Shown here in pieces: positions 16,324 to 25,168 of a stretch of DNA of 64,000 nt. The notes under the pieces are model-generated. The model saw only the letters and a list, made by a program, of their open reading frames with translations, was not told where the DNA came from and searched no databases. Position 1 is the first letter of the stretch, and every line of letters begins with the position of its first letter. A program made the position numbers and the translations under genes. Source of the DNA: Xanthobacteraceae bacterium (lineage in GTDB: Bacteria; Pseudomonadota; Alphaproteobacteria; Rhizobiales; Xanthobacteraceae); contig JAIESC010000123.1 of the NCBI GenBank assembly GCA_019746355.1, positions 4,335 to 68,334 on the forward strand, read 5' to 3'.

Positions 16324-17328
16324 TTGAGACGCACGGTGCTGGAAAATCATCGCCAAAAATTCCGGATCATCTCGGCCGGTCCGATAGTTCTTCGAACTCT
16401 GTACGCTTCCCCGCGCGGCAGGGTCGAGGCCGTGTTCGAACGCAGTTTTTATGCTTCCTTGGGCGGCCAGTTGATTTGCATTCTGCCTCGCCAAGGCGGC
16501 TTGGGGCCACTCAACGCGCGGTGTGACGAAGCTGGACTAGAGAATTCGATCAAACGCTTCGTCCGCGTCGGCGACAAGGCGGCCGTAACCGGAACCACGC
16601 TCTCGATCGGCGACCATATTTCATTTGCGTTTAGTGATGCCGTCGGTTGGCATCCACCCATCTTGTCTCACTGCAATGAGGAGTCCGTCACGCGAGGGAT
16701 GAGTGCGCTTCGCCGTCACCTCGGCGTACGCTCACTGCCGAGTAATGGCCTCGCATTTCTTATCGCCGGCGAGGGGCAGGAAGTCACCCCCAATCCAGAT
16801 CTTGCTGCAGCGGCGAAAGAGCCGGTCGAACGTCTCGCCTTCGCCCTTGCGAGCGCGATGGGAGCCGGCGAGATGTCGGGCATCGAATCCAGCAAGCTGA
16901 TGCCGCTCCTTGGTTTGGGACCAGGTCTCACGCCTTCGGGCGATGACGTGATTGGCGGCGTGATGATCGCGTTATGCCTGCTAGGTCAGGCCCGCATTCG
17001 AGACGTGATGTGGTCGCAGATAAGACCGGTTCTTCCGGAGGTGACCAACCGCATCAGTATCGCGCACCTGGAAGCCGCCGCAGGCGGATATGGACACGCG
17101 GCGATTCATGATCTCGTCAATGCAATCTTTTCCGGACAGATCGGCAATCTCGACAGGCAGCTCGACGTGGTCGATGCGATCGGTCACACGTCGGGGTGGG
17201 ATGCCTTGGTTGGTGTCGTCGTAGCGGCGATGGCCTGGTTACGCGTTCATGGCCGTGCCCATGAACGCGATATTTTCGGCCTGGCGTCACCTCTCGGCGT
17301 CGCGCCGATGCAATCTCCAAACCCATGA
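16324..17328 (+). CDS. allH: DUF2877 protein, AllH-like subunit
   Basis: A 334-residue DUF2877 (YlbF/AllH) protein. The hallmarks are [18 protein letters not shown] (about 196-213) and, near the C-terminus, [18 protein letters not shown]. In E. coli AllH is the third subunit of the oxamate carbamoyltransferase. There is no good ATG; TTG 16324 is the furthest plausible start and lacks a clear ribosome site, so the N-terminus is uncertain. It follows the GntR gene after a 163-bp gap. It is the last intact gene of the lower-GC left block; gene fragments begin immediately after its stop. Confidence 0.8.
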   Translation: MRRTVLENHRQKFRIISAGPIVLRTLYASPRGRVEAVFERSFYASLGGQLICILPRQGGLGPLNARCDEAGLENSIKRFVRVGDKAAVTGTTLSIGDHISFAFSDAVGWHPPILSHCNEESVTRGMSALRRHLGVRSLPSNGLAFLIAGEGQEVTPNPDLAAAAKEPVERLAFALASAMGAGEMSGIESSKLMPLLGLGPGLTPSGDDVIGGVMIALCLLGQARIRDVMWSQIRPVLPEVTNRISIAHLEAAAGGYGHAAIHDLVNAIFSGQIGNLDRQLDVVDAIGHTSGWDALVGVVVAAMAWLRVHGRAHERDIFGLASPLGVAPMQSPNP

Positions 17329-17337
17329 GCCGGCAAC

Positions 17338-17455
17338 TGGAATTTTTGGGAAAGCCCCGAACTCCTATTGGCCGGCAAATCAGCCAATCCATCGGCCGCC
17401 GACTTATGACGGAAGGATCATTTACGAAGGCGAACTCGGCGTCGTCATTGGCAAG
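17338..17455 (+). pseudogene. fumarylacetoacetate hydrolase-family fragment
   Basis: A short in-frame remnant ([17 protein letters not shown], then [19 protein letters not shown]) that resembles the substrate/metal-binding start of FAH-family hydrolases, whose metal ligands lie in a [14 protein letters not shown] motif. It begins within 10 bp of the AllH stop and runs directly into a pyrE fragment. Neither a start nor the rest of the domain is present. Confidence 0.6.
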
Positions 17456-17461
17456 AAGTGC

Positions 17462-17668
17462 TGGATTGCCGACAAGCTGGGGCTGCCCATGCAGTACATC
17501 CGTAAGAAGGCAAAGGGCTTTGGGCGAAACGCGCAGATCGAAGGCGATCTGCGCGAAGGTGCGCGCACGCTTCTGGTAGAAGATCTAGCGACAGACGGCC
17601 GCAGCAAGATCAATTTCTGCAACGCGCTACGCAATGCGGGCGCCAAGGTCGATCACTGCTTTGCTCTC
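17462..17668 (+). pseudogene. pyrE: orotate phosphoribosyltransferase fragment
   Basis: About 70 codons clearly from the middle of Pyr[21 protein letters not shown], then the PRPP-binding region [20 protein letters not shown] and [12 protein letters not shown]. Both ends are missing. It shares one open frame with the FAH fragment before it, which gives a misleading 190-codon reading frame, and it stops at the GST fragment at 17669. Confidence 0.82.
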
Positions 17669-17734
17669 TTACTCCTCGAGCATGATGAAAATCTTCTGCA
17701 CGTTGGGGCTGGTCAATCCGTAGAAGTCGATCAT
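17669..17734 (-). pseudogene. glutathione S-transferase N-terminal fragment
   Basis: Minus strand: [20 protein letters not shown], one more Glu, then a stop. This is the exact start of a GST (thioredoxin-fold beta-alpha unit with the SPNVQK active-site region). Everything after codon 21 is lost at the junction with the pyrE fragment. The DNA upstream of its start (17735 onward) has the higher GC of the right-hand sequence, so this looks like a resident gene cut by a recombination event. Confidence 0.78.
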
Positions 17735-18010
17735 GGTCCTCACCTGAGAATTGATTGCCGCCGACACCACCGGCCGGCGGCCTGCGTCCGCGTGTCGCGG
17801 TTTTCCGGACAGCGGAACGAAGCCTAGCGCGTCACAAGCACTTCGACCACCGCCCCCGGAACTCATCGGCCGCGTCGCGCAAACTTGCGTTGCGCGCGCA
17901 GTTGACAGCCGCACACCCGCCTGAAAACCTCGCCGCCGCGAGCGAAGCCGCGGGGGACGCAAGAAACGGCGGACGCTTGTCGCTGGTGGGATGAAACGCG
18001 GGATTTGTTG

Positions 18011-19066
18011 ATGCCGTTCGGCTGTTGCTTCCGGCTTTTTGCCGCGGCGCTCGCGTGCGTGTTCGGCACTTTGACCGAGACTGCGGCGCAGGACGCGGTC
18101 GAGCAGTTCTATCGCGGCAAGCAGATCAACATCGTGGTCGGTTCCTCCGCCGGCGGCGGCTATGACACCTATGCGCGGCTGCTCGCGCGCACCATGGGCG
18201 CTTCGATCCCCGGCAATCCCGCGATCGTCGTGCAGAACATGAGCGGTGCCGGCTCAAACCGTGCGGCGGGCTACATCTATTCGGTTGCGCCCAAAGACGG
18301 CACCGCGATCGGCGCGATCTTTCCCGGCGCGGTGCTGCAGCCGCTGCTCAGCGAGCAGCCGGTGCCGCACGATCCCAGCAAGCTCGTCTATCTCGGCAGC
18401 GCCAACAGCGACGTCTATGTCTGCTTCGTCCGCAGCGACGCGCCGGTGAAGGCGTTCAAGGACGTGCTGGACAAGGAGCTCATCATCGGCGCGAGTAACC
18501 CGGGGGCGACCACCTACGACCTGCCGCTCCTGCTCAACAGCGTGCTCGGCGCGAAGTTCAAGATCGTCACCGGCTATCCCGGCAGCCGCGAGATCACGCT
18601 CGCGCTCGAGCGCGGCGAGGTGCAAGGCGCCTGCGGCATCGGCTGGACCGGCATCGAGACGATGTATCCAGACTGGTTTGCCAAGGACACCGTCCGCGTG
18701 CTGGTCCAGCTCAGCAACAGCGGACACGCCGACCTCAACAAGCGCGGCGTGCCGCGCGCCGCCGAGCTCGCCCGCACCGAGGACGACCGCAAGACCATCG
18801 AGCTCGTCTTCAGCCAGGGCGTGTTCGGCCGGCCGTATATTTTGCCGCCGGGCGTCCCGGCCGACCGGGTTGCGGCGCTGCGCAAGGCGTTCGTCGCAGC
18901 GCTTGACGACAAGACGCTGCGCGCCGAGGCGGCGAAGATGCAACTCGACGTCGATCCGATCCCGGGCGGCGATCTGCAGACGCTGGTGACGGGCATCTAT
19001 GCGACCCCTCAGCATCTGGTAGAACGAGCCAGGCGGGCGCTGTCGGCAAAGCCTGCGGCGAAATAA
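18011..19066 (+). CDS. tctC: TctC/Bug-family periplasmic binding protein
   Basis: A 351-residue tripartite tricarboxylate transporter receptor. An N-terminal signal peptide (FRLFAAALACVFGTLTETAA) precedes the family start FYRGKQINIVVGSSAGGGYD. IVVQNMSGAGSNRAAGYIY and KDGTAIGAIFPG follow. The N-terminal lobe binds carboxylates through water-bridged contacts in known Bug proteins. ATG 18011 is preferred over two TTG codons just upstream. It is followed 44 bp later by the matching permease gene, so this is a complete TTT system. The ligand (a di/tricarboxylate or other organic acid) cannot be told from sequence. Confidence 0.9.
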   Translation: MPFGCCFRLFAAALACVFGTLTETAAQDAVEQFYRGKQINIVVGSSAGGGYDTYARLLARTMGASIPGNPAIVVQNMSGAGSNRAAGYIYSVAPKDGTAIGAIFPGAVLQPLLSEQPVPHDPSKLVYLGSANSDVYVCFVRSDAPVKAFKDVLDKELIIGASNPGATTYDLPLLLNSVLGAKFKIVTGYPGSREITLALERGEVQGACGIGWTGIETMYPDWFAKDTVRVLVQLSNSGHADLNKRGVPRAAELARTEDDRKTIELVFSQGVFGRPYILPPGVPADRVAALRKAFVAALDDKTLRAEAAKMQLDVDPIPGGDLQTLVTGIYATPQHLVERARRALSAKPAAK

Positions 19067-19110
19067 CAATGACGGGCATGCGCGTGATCAGGGCGGAGAG
19101 CAACTGAGCC

Positions 19111-21195
19111 ATGGAAGGCGTCGGAGCAGAAGCAGCCTTCATGGCCGCAGCCGCGGGCAAGGCGTTCCTGCAGCTCATCGAGCCGCATCGTCTGATGTTC
19201 CTGATGCTCGGCTGCATGATGGGGCTGGTGCTCGGCATCGTGCCGGGCATCGGCGGCCTCGCCGGCACGGCGATGCTTTTGCCGTTCACCTTCGGCATGG
19301 ATCCCTACTCGGCGTTCGCGCTGCTGCTCGGCCTTGGCGCCACCACCGCGACCGGCGATCCGATCCCCGCGGTCCTGTTCGGCGTGCCCGGAGGTGCCGC
19401 CTCCGCGGCAACCGTCCTCGATGGCTTCCCGATGGCGAAGCGCGGCGAAGCCGGCCGCGCGCTCAGCGCCGCCTATATGTCGTCGCTGATGGGCGGCATC
19501 TTCGGCGCGGCCTTGCTCGCGGTGTCGATCCCGATCCTGCGGCCGGTGATGCTCTATCTCGGATCGCCGGAGCTATTAGCCTTCTCGGTCTTGGGCATAT
19601 CGATGGTCGCTGTCCTCTCGGGCAGCGCGCCGCTGCGCGGCGTCGGCGCGGGCTGCCTCGGCGTCATGATCGCCATGATCGGCTCCGACCCGCAGACCGG
19701 CACGCTGCGCTGGACCATGGACAGCCTTTATCTCTGGGACGGCCTGCCGATCACGCCGGTGCTGCTCGGGCTGTTCGCCCTGCCGGAGCTGTGCGACCTC
19801 CTCATCGCGCGCACCACCATCGCCAAGACGATCGACAAGGGCAGCATCTACAAGGGCCAGTGGCAGGGCATGAAGGACTGCTTCCAGAACTGGTGGCTGA
19901 TCATGCGCTGCTCCTGGATCGGCGGCGGCATCGGCTCGATCCCCGGCATCAGCGCCTCGGTGGTGGACTGGCTCGCCTACGGCCACGCGCTCAAGACCGA
20001 GAAGGGCGCGGCGCAGACCTTCGGCAAGGGCGACGTCCGCGGCGTCATCGCCTCGGAAAGCTCCAACAACGCCAAGGAGGGCGGCGCGCTGGTGCCGACC
20101 TTGGCGTTCGGCGTGCCGGGCAGCGCGACGATGGCCATTCTCCTTGGCGCGTTCCTGATCCACGGGCTCGTGCCGGGTCCGGACATGCTGCACAAGAACC
20201 TCGACATCACCTACGCGATGGTGTGGTCGGTGGCGCTCGCGAATATCCTGGGCGCGGGCGCCTGCTACGCCTTCAGCCCGCAGTTCGCCCGTCTTGCCAC
20301 ACTCCGCTACACGCTCATTCTGCCGGCAGTGCTGAGCGTCGTTTACATCGGTGCGTTCGAGGCCTCGCGAAGCTGGGGCGACCTGATCGCGCTCCTGGTG
20401 TTCGGCGTGTTCGGCTGGCTGATGAAGCAGTTCAAATGGCCGCGGCCGCCGCTGGTGCTGGGCCTGGTGCTCGGCGATTCGATCGAGCGCTATATGTTCA
20501 TCTCGATCGAGCGCTACGGCTTCAGCTGGCTTGCCCGTCCCGTGGTCGCGGTCCTCCTGATCCTTGCGATCGTCGGCCTGGTGCGGCCGTTCATCGCCGA
20601 CATCCGGCGGCAGGGCGGCATCGGCAAGATGGTGACGAGCTTCGGCGCGCCGCGGTTTGAGCCGCAGCAGCTTTTCACGATCTTCTTCATCGCGCTGATC
20701 GGCACGCTGGTGGTGGTCGCCCTGCCCTGGCACTTCTCGGCGAAGCTCGTGCCGCTGATCGTCGGCATCACGGCGCTGACCGTGGCGGGCCTGAGCCTGT
20801 TCAACGACATGTGCCGCAAGCCGGAGGCCGCCGCCGCCTCAGGCCTCGCCGAGCAGGCGCAGGCCGAGGTCGAGCAGAAGATCCACATGGATCTGGAGTC
20901 CGACACCGGCCATCTGCCGGTGCAGACCATCGTGCGTCGCGCCGCACGCTTCTTCGGCTATCTGCTCGGCTTCATGGCCTGCATGGGCGTGATCGGGCTC
21001 ATTCCGACCGCGGCGATTTTCGTCATTATCTTCATGCGCCTCGAAGGCCCCGAGCGCTGGAAGCTGGTGCTTCCTTACGTCACCGTGCTGATCTTCGCGG
21101 TCTGGCTCGCCTTCGACTTCTTCATGGCGCTGCCCTGGCCGCCCACCCTGCTCGGAACGTTCTTTCCGGCCATGAAATTCATCCCGTCGGTATAG
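19111..21195 (+). CDS. fused TctA-TctB tripartite tricarboxylate transporter permease
   Basis: A 694-residue membrane protein. Residues 1 to about 500 are TctA (about 12 helices) with GIVPGIGGLAGTAMLLPFTF, ATTATGDPIPAVLFGVPGG and the second repeat signature GVPGSATMAILLGAFL. The last ~190 residues (from EPQQLFTIFFIALIGTLVVV on) add four hydrophobic segments around a charged loop (EQAQAEVEQKIHMDLES), which fits the normally separate four-helix TctB subunit. No separate tctB is present near tctC. It works with the upstream TctC to take up an organic acid across the inner membrane. Confidence 0.88.
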   Translation: MEGVGAEAAFMAAAAGKAFLQLIEPHRLMFLMLGCMMGLVLGIVPGIGGLAGTAMLLPFTFGMDPYSAFALLLGLGATTATGDPIPAVLFGVPGGAASAATVLDGFPMAKRGEAGRALSAAYMSSLMGGIFGAALLAVSIPILRPVMLYLGSPELLAFSVLGISMVAVLSGSAPLRGVGAGCLGVMIAMIGSDPQTGTLRWTMDSLYLWDGLPITPVLLGLFALPELCDLLIARTTIAKTIDKGSIYKGQWQGMKDCFQNWWLIMRCSWIGGGIGSIPGISASVVDWLAYGHALKTEKGAAQTFGKGDVRGVIASESSNNAKEGGALVPTLAFGVPGSATMAILLGAFLIHGLVPGPDMLHKNLDITYAMVWSVALANILGAGACYAFSPQFARLATLRYTLILPAVLSVVYIGAFEASRSWGDLIALLVFGVFGWLMKQFKWPRPPLVLGLVLGDSIERYMFISIERYGFSWLARPVVAVLLILAIVGLVRPFIADIRRQGGIGKMVTSFGAPRFEPQQLFTIFFIALIGTLVVVALPWHFSAKLVPLIVGITALTVAGLSLFNDMCRKPEAAAASGLAEQAQAEVEQKIHMDLESDTGHLPVQTIVRRAARFFGYLLGFMACMGVIGLIPTAAIFVIIFMRLEGPERWKLVLPYVTVLIFAVWLAFDFFMALPWPPTLLGTFFPAMKFIPSV

Positions 21196-21411
21196 CGGTA
21201 GGGAAGCAACACACGACGCCAACATTCGGTGGTGCGAGGGCGCAACACCGGTCAAAATAGTTTGATTTGCGGGGAAAATCCGCGGTTTAGGCCGAAAAAT
21301 AGCGGTCATGCGGTAGGTCCGTCCGGTATCAATGGACCGGTAGGCCTGATATTTAACCCTATTGGACTGCAATCGAGGGCCCCGGATCGGCCGGGGGCTG
21401 GGGAGAAATCC

Positions 21412-23349
21412 ATGCGACCTGTGCGGCTCGATCAACTGCTGGCGGGAACGGCGCTTGCCACGGCTCTGGCGCTGACGGTTACCTCCACGGCGTCCGCCCA
21501 ATCGGCCCGCGCGATCTCGAACGCGGTGCCGATGCCGCAGAGCGCCGACCTGCCGCCGCCGTCGCTCAAGGACATCACGCCGGACAAGCCCGCGGTGGTG
21601 AGAACCGCCAACACCGCCGAGGTCACCAGCTCGGTTTCCGGCGCGGCCGCCGCCAAGACCACCGCGGCCGATGCCGCGATCGCCGACAAGCTTCGCGAGA
21701 TGATGGCGTCCGGCAAGTTCGACCGCATCCTCGGCAGCAAGAAGGAGCGCGCACCGGTCGAGGCGTTCTATTCGGGCCGCGAGTTCGCGCCGCTGTGGGT
21801 CGGCGACGGCGCGATGAGCGCGCGCGCCAAGGTCGCCGCGCAGTACCTCTCCGGCGTCGACGCCGACGGTCTCGACCCTGCCGACTATCCGCTACCGCAG
21901 ATCAAGGCGGGGGCGGATGCCGAGGCGCTGGCCGAGGCCGAGGTCAAGTTCACCGATGCGGTGCTGACCTTCGTTCGCCACGCCCAGTCCGGCCGCGTGC
22001 ACTACAGCCGCGTCCACACCGACATCCAGTACGACCTCACCAAAACCGACCCGGCCGAGGTGCTGGCGAAGCTCGCGAGCGCCTCCGACGTCGGCGCGGC
22101 GCTCGACGGCTACAACCCGCAACAGCCGCAATACAAGGCGTTGAAGGCCAAGCTTGCCGAGGTGCGCCGCGGCAACGACGTCGAGAAGAAGGTGATCCCT
22201 TCTGGTCCGGTGCTGAAGTACAGCAAGGACAAGAAGGGCAAGGAAGAGATCATGTCGGACGAGCGCGTGCCCGCGTTGCGCGCGCGCTTCGGCATGAAAT
22301 CGCCCGAGGGCAACACCAACTACGACCGCGAGCTGTCGAACACGATCGCCAAGTTCCAGAAGGAGCACGGCCTGCAGCCGAGCGGCCAGCTCACGCAGGC
22401 GACGCTCGACGTCATCAACGGGCCCAAGCGCGACAAGACGGCCGACGTCATCATCGTCAACATGGAGCGTTGGCGCTGGGTGCCGCGCGACCTCGGCAAG
22501 ACCCATGTGGTCGCCAACATCCCGGACTACTCGCTGCGCGTGATCCGCGACGGCCAGTTGGTCTGGAAGACCCGCATCGTGGTTGGCAAGCCGAACCTGG
22601 TGACGCCGCTGATCAGCGCCGAGATGAAGTTCATCACGGTCAACCCTACCTGGAACGTGCCGCCCTCGATCATCCAGAACGAGTACCTGCCGGCGCTGCA
22701 GCAGGACCCGATGGCGATGGAGCGCATCGGCCTCAAGGTCGAGCAGGCGGCCGACGGCACGGTTCGCATCTATCAGCCGCCGGGCGACCGCAACGCGCTC
22801 GGCCGCATCCGCTTCAACTTCCCGAACAAGTTCCTGGTGTACCAGCACGACACCCCGGACAAGCACCTGTTCGCGCACGAACGGCGCGCCTACAGCCACG
22901 GCTGCATGCGCGTTCAGGACCCGCTGAAGTACGGCGAGGTGCTGCTGTCGCTGGCGCTGCCGAACGAGAAGTACACGGCGGACCGGCTGCAGAAGATGTA
23001 CGGCGGCTCGGAGATCAACATCAACTTCCCGAACGTGATCCCGGTGCATATCACCTACCAGTCGGCGTTCGTGGACGACGATGGCAAGCTGCAGATCCGC
23101 GACGACATCTACGGCCGCGACCGGCGGATGCTCGAAATCCTGAAGGGTTCCGAGCGCAAGGTCGCCGACACCGCGGTGGCCCATCCGAAGACCGCGTCGA
23201 ATGCGCCGGTGCGGGTGGCACCGGGCACGTTCGGCGGCGGCGGTGGCGGAGGCTTCTTCGGCGGCGGTGGCAGCTTCTTCGATCAACTGTTCGGCGCGAC
23301 GCCGCCACGGCGTGTCAGCAACAACAACGACCGGCGCACACAGCGCTGA
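21412..23349 (+). CDS. L,D-transpeptidase, YcbB/LdtD type
   Basis: A 645-residue secreted cell-wall enzyme that cross-links or attaches peptidoglycan stems at diaminopimelate. It has a signal peptide ending near TSTASA/QS, a scaffold region (about 95-280), a peptidoglycan-binding helical repeat (SNTIAKFQKEHGLQPSGQLT), and a C-terminal YkuD domain with the catalytic motif YSHGCMRVQDP (Cys498). ATG 21412 gives the signal peptide; the frame is open further upstream without conserved sequence. The C-terminus has a glycine-rich tract (FGGGGGGGFFGGGG) and a basic tail. It is a single-gene unit ending in a strong terminator. Confidence 0.93.
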   Translation: MRPVRLDQLLAGTALATALALTVTSTASAQSARAISNAVPMPQSADLPPPSLKDITPDKPAVVRTANTAEVTSSVSGAAAAKTTAADAAIADKLREMMASGKFDRILGSKKERAPVEAFYSGREFAPLWVGDGAMSARAKVAAQYLSGVDADGLDPADYPLPQIKAGADAEALAEAEVKFTDAVLTFVRHAQSGRVHYSRVHTDIQYDLTKTDPAEVLAKLASASDVGAALDGYNPQQPQYKALKAKLAEVRRGNDVEKKVIPSGPVLKYSKDKKGKEEIMSDERVPALRARFGMKSPEGNTNYDRELSNTIAKFQKEHGLQPSGQLTQATLDVINGPKRDKTADVIIVNMERWRWVPRDLGKTHVVANIPDYSLRVIRDGQLVWKTRIVVGKPNLVTPLISAEMKFITVNPTWNVPPSIIQNEYLPALQQDPMAMERIGLKVEQAADGTVRIYQPPGDRNALGRIRFNFPNKFLVYQHDTPDKHLFAHERRAYSHGCMRVQDPLKYGEVLLSLALPNEKYTADRLQKMYGGSEININFPNVIPVHITYQSAFVDDDGKLQIRDDIYGRDRRMLEILKGSERKVADTAVAHPKTASNAPVRVAPGTFGGGGGGGFFGGGGSFFDQLFGATPPRRVSNNNDRRTQR

Positions 23350-23373
23350 GCGAAGCCAGATCGATTTGATCCG

Positions 23374-23410
23374 AATCGGCCGCAGCCCACGCTGCGGCCG
23401 ATTTGCTTTT
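23374..23410 (+). terminator. rho-independent terminator after the L,D-transpeptidase gene
   Basis: AATCGGCCGCAG and CTGCGGCCGATT pair around CCCACG, followed by TGCTTTT. The stem starts 24 nt after the stop codon. Confidence 0.88.
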
Positions 23411-23443
23411 GGTCAGCAGTGACGCCGCCCGTGTTGCAAGCGG

Positions 23444-23513
23444 GTAGCCCGGATGAGCGAAGCGAAATCCGGGAGGGTTCGTCCCGCATTCCGCTTCGCT
23501 CCATGCGGGCTAC
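23444..23513. repeat. REP-like interspersed repeat (GTAGCCCGG...CGGGCTAC)
   Basis: A 70-bp imperfect palindrome with ends GTAGCCCG and CGGGCTAC and inner GATGAGCGAAGCGAAATCC and CATTCCGCTTCGCTCCATG arms. The same pattern is, from memory, scattered between genes in Bradyrhizobium and relatives. Confidence 0.75.
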
Positions 23514-23559
23514 GGCGGCCTCGCATGAAGTCCAGATTTACGTTGTCAAACAGCCCGGC

Positions 23560-24020
23560 AGGCAAGCGTCGGTGTTCCGGGAAATCATCGGCACCCGGCC
23601 GCCGTTCGTCTTGTCCGCCTCGAAAGCAATCGAGGAGGGTGAAGCGCCACAAAGCGCTGGTGCGGAAACCGCCGCACCCGGTGGCCACCTTGCGGTCAGG
23701 CCAGTCCCTTCTGCGGAAGGGACTGCCGGCCCTTGACGCGGGCCGGCGCGCCTTGCGGCGCTTCACCACGGCGTTTTCGTGAGGCCTCGCCCCACACACC
23801 TCAGGCCGTGCTTCCCTGACGGGTTACTGGCGCTTTCACCCGGCAGTCCAGCAGAGCTCCCTGCGCGCGAGTCGTAGTGCCCGCGAGACGGGGTCCCGAG
23901 GCGCCCCGAGAGTCCGGTTGGATCGGCCGGACGCGCAGGCGCCGCTCCCGCTTCTGCCAATGGCTCCCACCGGTTGGGCCCCTCAGACAAGCAGGATAAC
24001 AGAACAAATACAGAACAACG
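23560..24020. repeat. gene-free structured element with serial GC-rich hairpins
   Basis: No credible gene lies in this 460-bp stretch; its open frames have no protein-like composition. Between 23659 and 23761 there are four consecutive perfect stems: GGTGCGG/CCGCACC, CAGTCCCTTC/GAAGGGACTG (TGCG loop), GCCGGCCC/GGGCCGGC and GCGCC/GGCGC (TTGC loop). The sequence resembles a long intergenic element I recall recurring in Bradyrhizobiaceae genomes. It may be a repeat family or a structured RNA; orientation is unknown. Confidence 0.5.
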
Positions 24021-24084
24021 GGACGGAGTCAACCCATCGTCACGTCGCGATCAAAGCACGCCGGTCATCCCAATCGCAGCCGGT

Positions 24085-25068
24085 CTAAGGCACCAGTACA
24101 GCCGCGCCATTGAGGCGCCCGGCACGCAGATCGTCGAGCGCAGCATTCGCGCTTTCGAGCGGATAGATCGTGACGTCGGTGACAGGCTTCGCGTCCGCGA
24201 CAACGCGAAAGAAATCCGCTCCGTCCTGCCGCGTGAGATTGGCGACGGACATCACCTGCCGCTCTTCCCAGAGCAGCCGGTAGGGAAAGGCCGGAATGTC
24301 GCTCATGTGGATGCCGGCGCAGACCACGCGCCCGCCCTTGCGGACGGCCTTGAGCGCTGCCGGCACGAGCGCGCCGACCGGCGCGAAGATGATCGCGGCA
24401 TCGAGCGGCTCCGGCGGCGCCTGATCGGAGCCGCCGGCCCATATCGCGCCGAGCCTTTGCGCGAAGGCCATGCCGCTCGCGTCGCCCGGCCGCACGAAAG
24501 CGAACACGCAGCGGCCCTGCCAGCGCGCCACCTGGGCGATGATGTGCGCCGCAGCACCGAACCCGTAGAGACCGAGGTTTGCCCCCTCGCCGGCCATCAC
24601 CAGTGAACGCCAGCCGATCAGGCCGGCGCACAGGAGCGGCGCAAGCGCCACGTCATTGCCCTCCTCGCCGAGCGGAAAGATGTAGCGCGCGTCGGCGATG
24701 GCCTGCGTGGCGTAGCCGCCGTCGCGGGTGTAGCCGGTGAAGCGCGGCCGGTCGCAGAGGTTTTCCCGCCCGCTCAGGCAATAGGGACAGGTGCCGTCGG
24801 TCGCGCCGAGCCAGGGCACGCCGACGCGTTCGCCGACCCGTAAGCCCGCGACGCCCGAGCCCAGCGCATCAATGCGGCCGACGATCTCGTGCCCGGGAAC
24901 GAGCGGCAGCTTCGGGTCCGGCAGTTCGCCATCGACCACATGCAGATCGGTGCGGCAGACGCCGCAGGCCGACACGGCAAGCCGCACCTCGCCCGGCCCC
25001 GGCGCGCGGTCCGGCCACTCCTGCATCTGCAGGCGCTCGCCCGGACGCTCCAGCACCATCGCGCGCAT
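24085..25068 (-). CDS. zinc-dependent alcohol dehydrogenase
   Basis: A 327-residue medium-chain dehydrogenase/reductase oxidising an alcohol or reducing an aldehyde with NAD(P). Catalytic-zinc ligands are Cys38 (ACGVCRTDLH), His60-Glu61 (VPGHEIVG) and a later Cys (PLLCAGLIGW). The structural-zinc cluster is incomplete: TDGTCPYCLSGRENLC has Cys94, Cys97 and Cys105, and the fourth ligand position appears to be Asp91. The nucleotide fold contains LGLYGFGAAAHIIAQVA. It is divergent from the HpxZ-like gene with a 100-bp shared promoter region. The substrate is unknown. Confidence 0.9.
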   Translation of the reverse strand: MRAMVLERPGERLQMQEWPDRAPGPGEVRLAVSACGVCRTDLHVVDGELPDPKLPLVPGHEIVGRIDALGSGVAGLRVGERVGVPWLGATDGTCPYCLSGRENLCDRPRFTGYTRDGGYATQAIADARYIFPLGEEGNDVALAPLLCAGLIGWRSLVMAGEGANLGLYGFGAAAHIIAQVARWQGRCVFAFVRPGDASGMAFAQRLGAIWAGGSDQAPPEPLDAAIIFAPVGALVPAALKAVRKGGRVVCAGIHMSDIPAFPYRLLWEERQVMSVANLTRQDGADFFRVVADAKPVTDVTIYPLESANAALDDLRAGRLNGAAVLVP

Positions 25069-25168
25069 GACTGTTCGCCCCTTGATCGCGGCGGCAACAT
25101 GATAGCATTGCCGCGACGGCCGGGCTGATCCCGGTCAAGGCAACAACCGAAAGCACAGGGAACAGGCA

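Noticed and set aside
17249..17827. A 192-codon frame that could pass as a novel gene
   Set aside because: Its recognisable parts are unrelated FAH and pyrE fragments and the rest is low-complexity shadow sequence, so it is a chance fusion of remnants.
23420..24060. Short open frames in the gene-free region as small proteins
   Set aside because: They overlap in several frames, have Pro/Arg/Gly-rich shadow composition and cross strong hairpins; a repeat or RNA element explains the sequence better.
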